Positions 45,856 to 46,953 of a DNA stretch of 46,953 bases are shown piece by piece. The stretch is from Acanthamoeba lenticulata (lineage: Eukaryota > Discosea > Longamoebia > Acanthamoebidae), in the NCBI GenBank assembly GCA_002179805.1, contig NAVB01000075.1, positions 1-46,953 of the forward strand. Direction: 5' to 3'. The stretch's first letter is position 1. Each line of letters opens with the position of its first letter. A model generated the notes under the pieces. It ran no database searches. It saw nothing but the letters and a program-made list of their open reading frames with translations, and had not been told where the DNA came from. Both the position numbers and the translations under genes were made by a program.

Positions 45856-46864
45856 TTACCCACTTGACGTGGGCATGGAGAGGAGGGGCACGATGCCCTC
45901 TTTTTGGCTCACCTTGATCACCACTGGCCGCGTGTGCGCTGGCGGCATCTTGATCATCTCGTCGCCCGTCATCTTATTCCAGGTTTCCTTGAATTTGAGA
46001 AGGTGGACGAAGCCGGTTTGCTCCGGGCGAGCCCGCACGCAGCTCTGGCTGAAGGCACGTCCGTCCTCGTACTTGAAGCGGCACACGGACGTCAGGTTCG
46101 TGGCGCGATAACAGGCCGAGTACATCGCCGGGAGCCATCTGAGGCACCGGGCAGCGTAGTTGATGGGCAGGTGCTCCCACGCAGAGGGACCCAAGAAGGG
46201 ACCACGCGGCTCAGACAGCGCCAGGTGCGGCAAACTGCTGTAGCCTTTGTGTCTGTTGTTGTTGTTGTCGGGGTTGGCAAAGTGGTCGACAATGGCCTGC
46301 TCAAACGCACGCACGGCCTCGGGATCCTTTTGACTGATCCCCCCAAGCACCAGCATCATCATCATCATCATTTGGTCTTGATTACTGTCATGACCACTGT
46401 GAAGTTGTGCGGATTGCAAATACCTGAACGTGACGAGAGTGCCGTTGATCCAGTACCAGGCTCCAGTGAAGGGCAGCGCCTGCTTGCGAGTGTACAGAAC
46501 CCGCATGCTGGCATTGCGCAGGACGCGATAGCTGTAGCAGCCCTCGTCGACGTGGTCCTGGGACACGTCATTGTTGCCAAAGAACTGTTCGCACAGAGTC
46601 CACAGGAGGTTGTGCTGCCGTGTGTTCTTCATGATCGTCAGCTGGCCACGCAGGAACAGCGCATGTTCATGGCCTTCGTCAAAGGTGACGATGTCGTAGT
46701 CGCGCAGCTCGTCAGCGTCGACCCAGCGGTAGACGTCGCCCCAGATGACGTCGTAGTCGATGAAGGCCCAGTGGGTGTAGTCGGTGAGGTAGTCCTCGAA
46801 TGCCATCCCGATCATGCCCTTGAGCTGCACCAGCAACTTACCGCCCTCCTTCCTGGCTCGAGAC
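45856..46864 (-). CDS. DUF6625 glycosyltransferase-like protein, copy B (5' part beyond window)
   Basis: Exons (minus) 46424-46864 and 45856-46333 encode the C-terminal 306 or so residues. They contain FEDYLTDYTHWAF, DYDVIWGD, DYDIVTFDEG, LFLRGQLTIMKN, HVDEGCYSYRV, and a Cys-containing end (RFKYEDGRAFSQSC). Each block has a counterpart in copy A (3630-5353), so the two are clear paralogues. The acceptor at 46864 corresponds to copy A's exon 3 acceptor. The intron at 46334-46423, which contains an ATCATC repeat, is absent from copy A. The anchor and stem exons must lie to the right of the window. Confidence 0.78.
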
Positions 46865-46904
46865 CTGGCACATCACCATCGGGCCATTTAGCCAAATTAT
46901 TTGT

Positions 46905-46953
46905 TGTGTTTTTTTGTTTTGTTTTTTGTTTTTTGTTTTTTGTTTTTTTTTTG
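46905..46953. repeat. T-rich (GTTTTTT)n low-complexity end
   Basis: A G/T-only low-complexity tract with repeated GTTTTTT units closes the window. It is probably inside an intron of DUF6625 copy B. Confidence 0.7.

Overview
The window is gene-dense eukaryotic nuclear DNA. Coding sequence is GC-rich, introns are short and numerous, and several introns and intergenic gaps carry AT-rich islands. A RSPRY1-like E3 ligase, a CLU-domain protein, a CENP-N kinetochore subunit, Rho and Ras GTPases, an F-box/kelch protein, a NUDT6-like hydrolase, a nucleotide-cyclase relic and many secreted or surface proteins together suggest a free-living amoebozoan of the Acanthamoeba type. That identification is an inference from gene content and architecture; no species marker is present.

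Layout. Region 1 (1-7.3 kb): a RSPRY1-like gene running off the left edge (-), a ubiquitin-like/IPT gene (+), a type II membrane DUF6625 glycosyltransferase-like gene (-), and a secreted family-6 polysaccharide lyase (+). Region 2 (7.3-13 kb): a 20-exon CLU + leucine-rich-repeat gene (-). Region 3 (13-26.3 kb): one giant gene (-) for a secreted, multi-pass surface protein of about 4,360 residues. Region 4 (26.6-31.8 kb): four plus-strand units, namely Nudix hydrolase, CENP-N, a small SRPBCC protein and tRNA-Ile(AAU). Region 5 (32-40.8 kb): a decayed cyclase-like gene, an F-box/kelch protein ending in a CaaX box, a DUF4114/mucin-stalk receptor and an unrecognised F-box-like protein, all minus. 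Region 6 (40.9-46.95 kb): Rho (+) and Ras (-) tail to tail, a secreted beta-helix glycosidase-like gene (+), and a second DUF6625 gene (-) leaving the right edge.

Themes. (1) Both ends pair a secreted right-handed beta-helix carbohydrate enzyme with a DUF6625 gene, suggesting a duplicated glycan module. (2) Roughly 60 of about 70 hand-called splice donors have C at intron position +4 (GTNCG), and two likely GC-AG introns keep the same context (GCACG). (3) The giant surface protein has modules resembling very large bacterial adhesins, plus an EF-hand loop and a multi-pass C-terminus. Exon junctions were assigned by hand from GT/AG signals, frame closure and family knowledge. Models whose summed exon lengths give an intact frame are marked as such in the entries.
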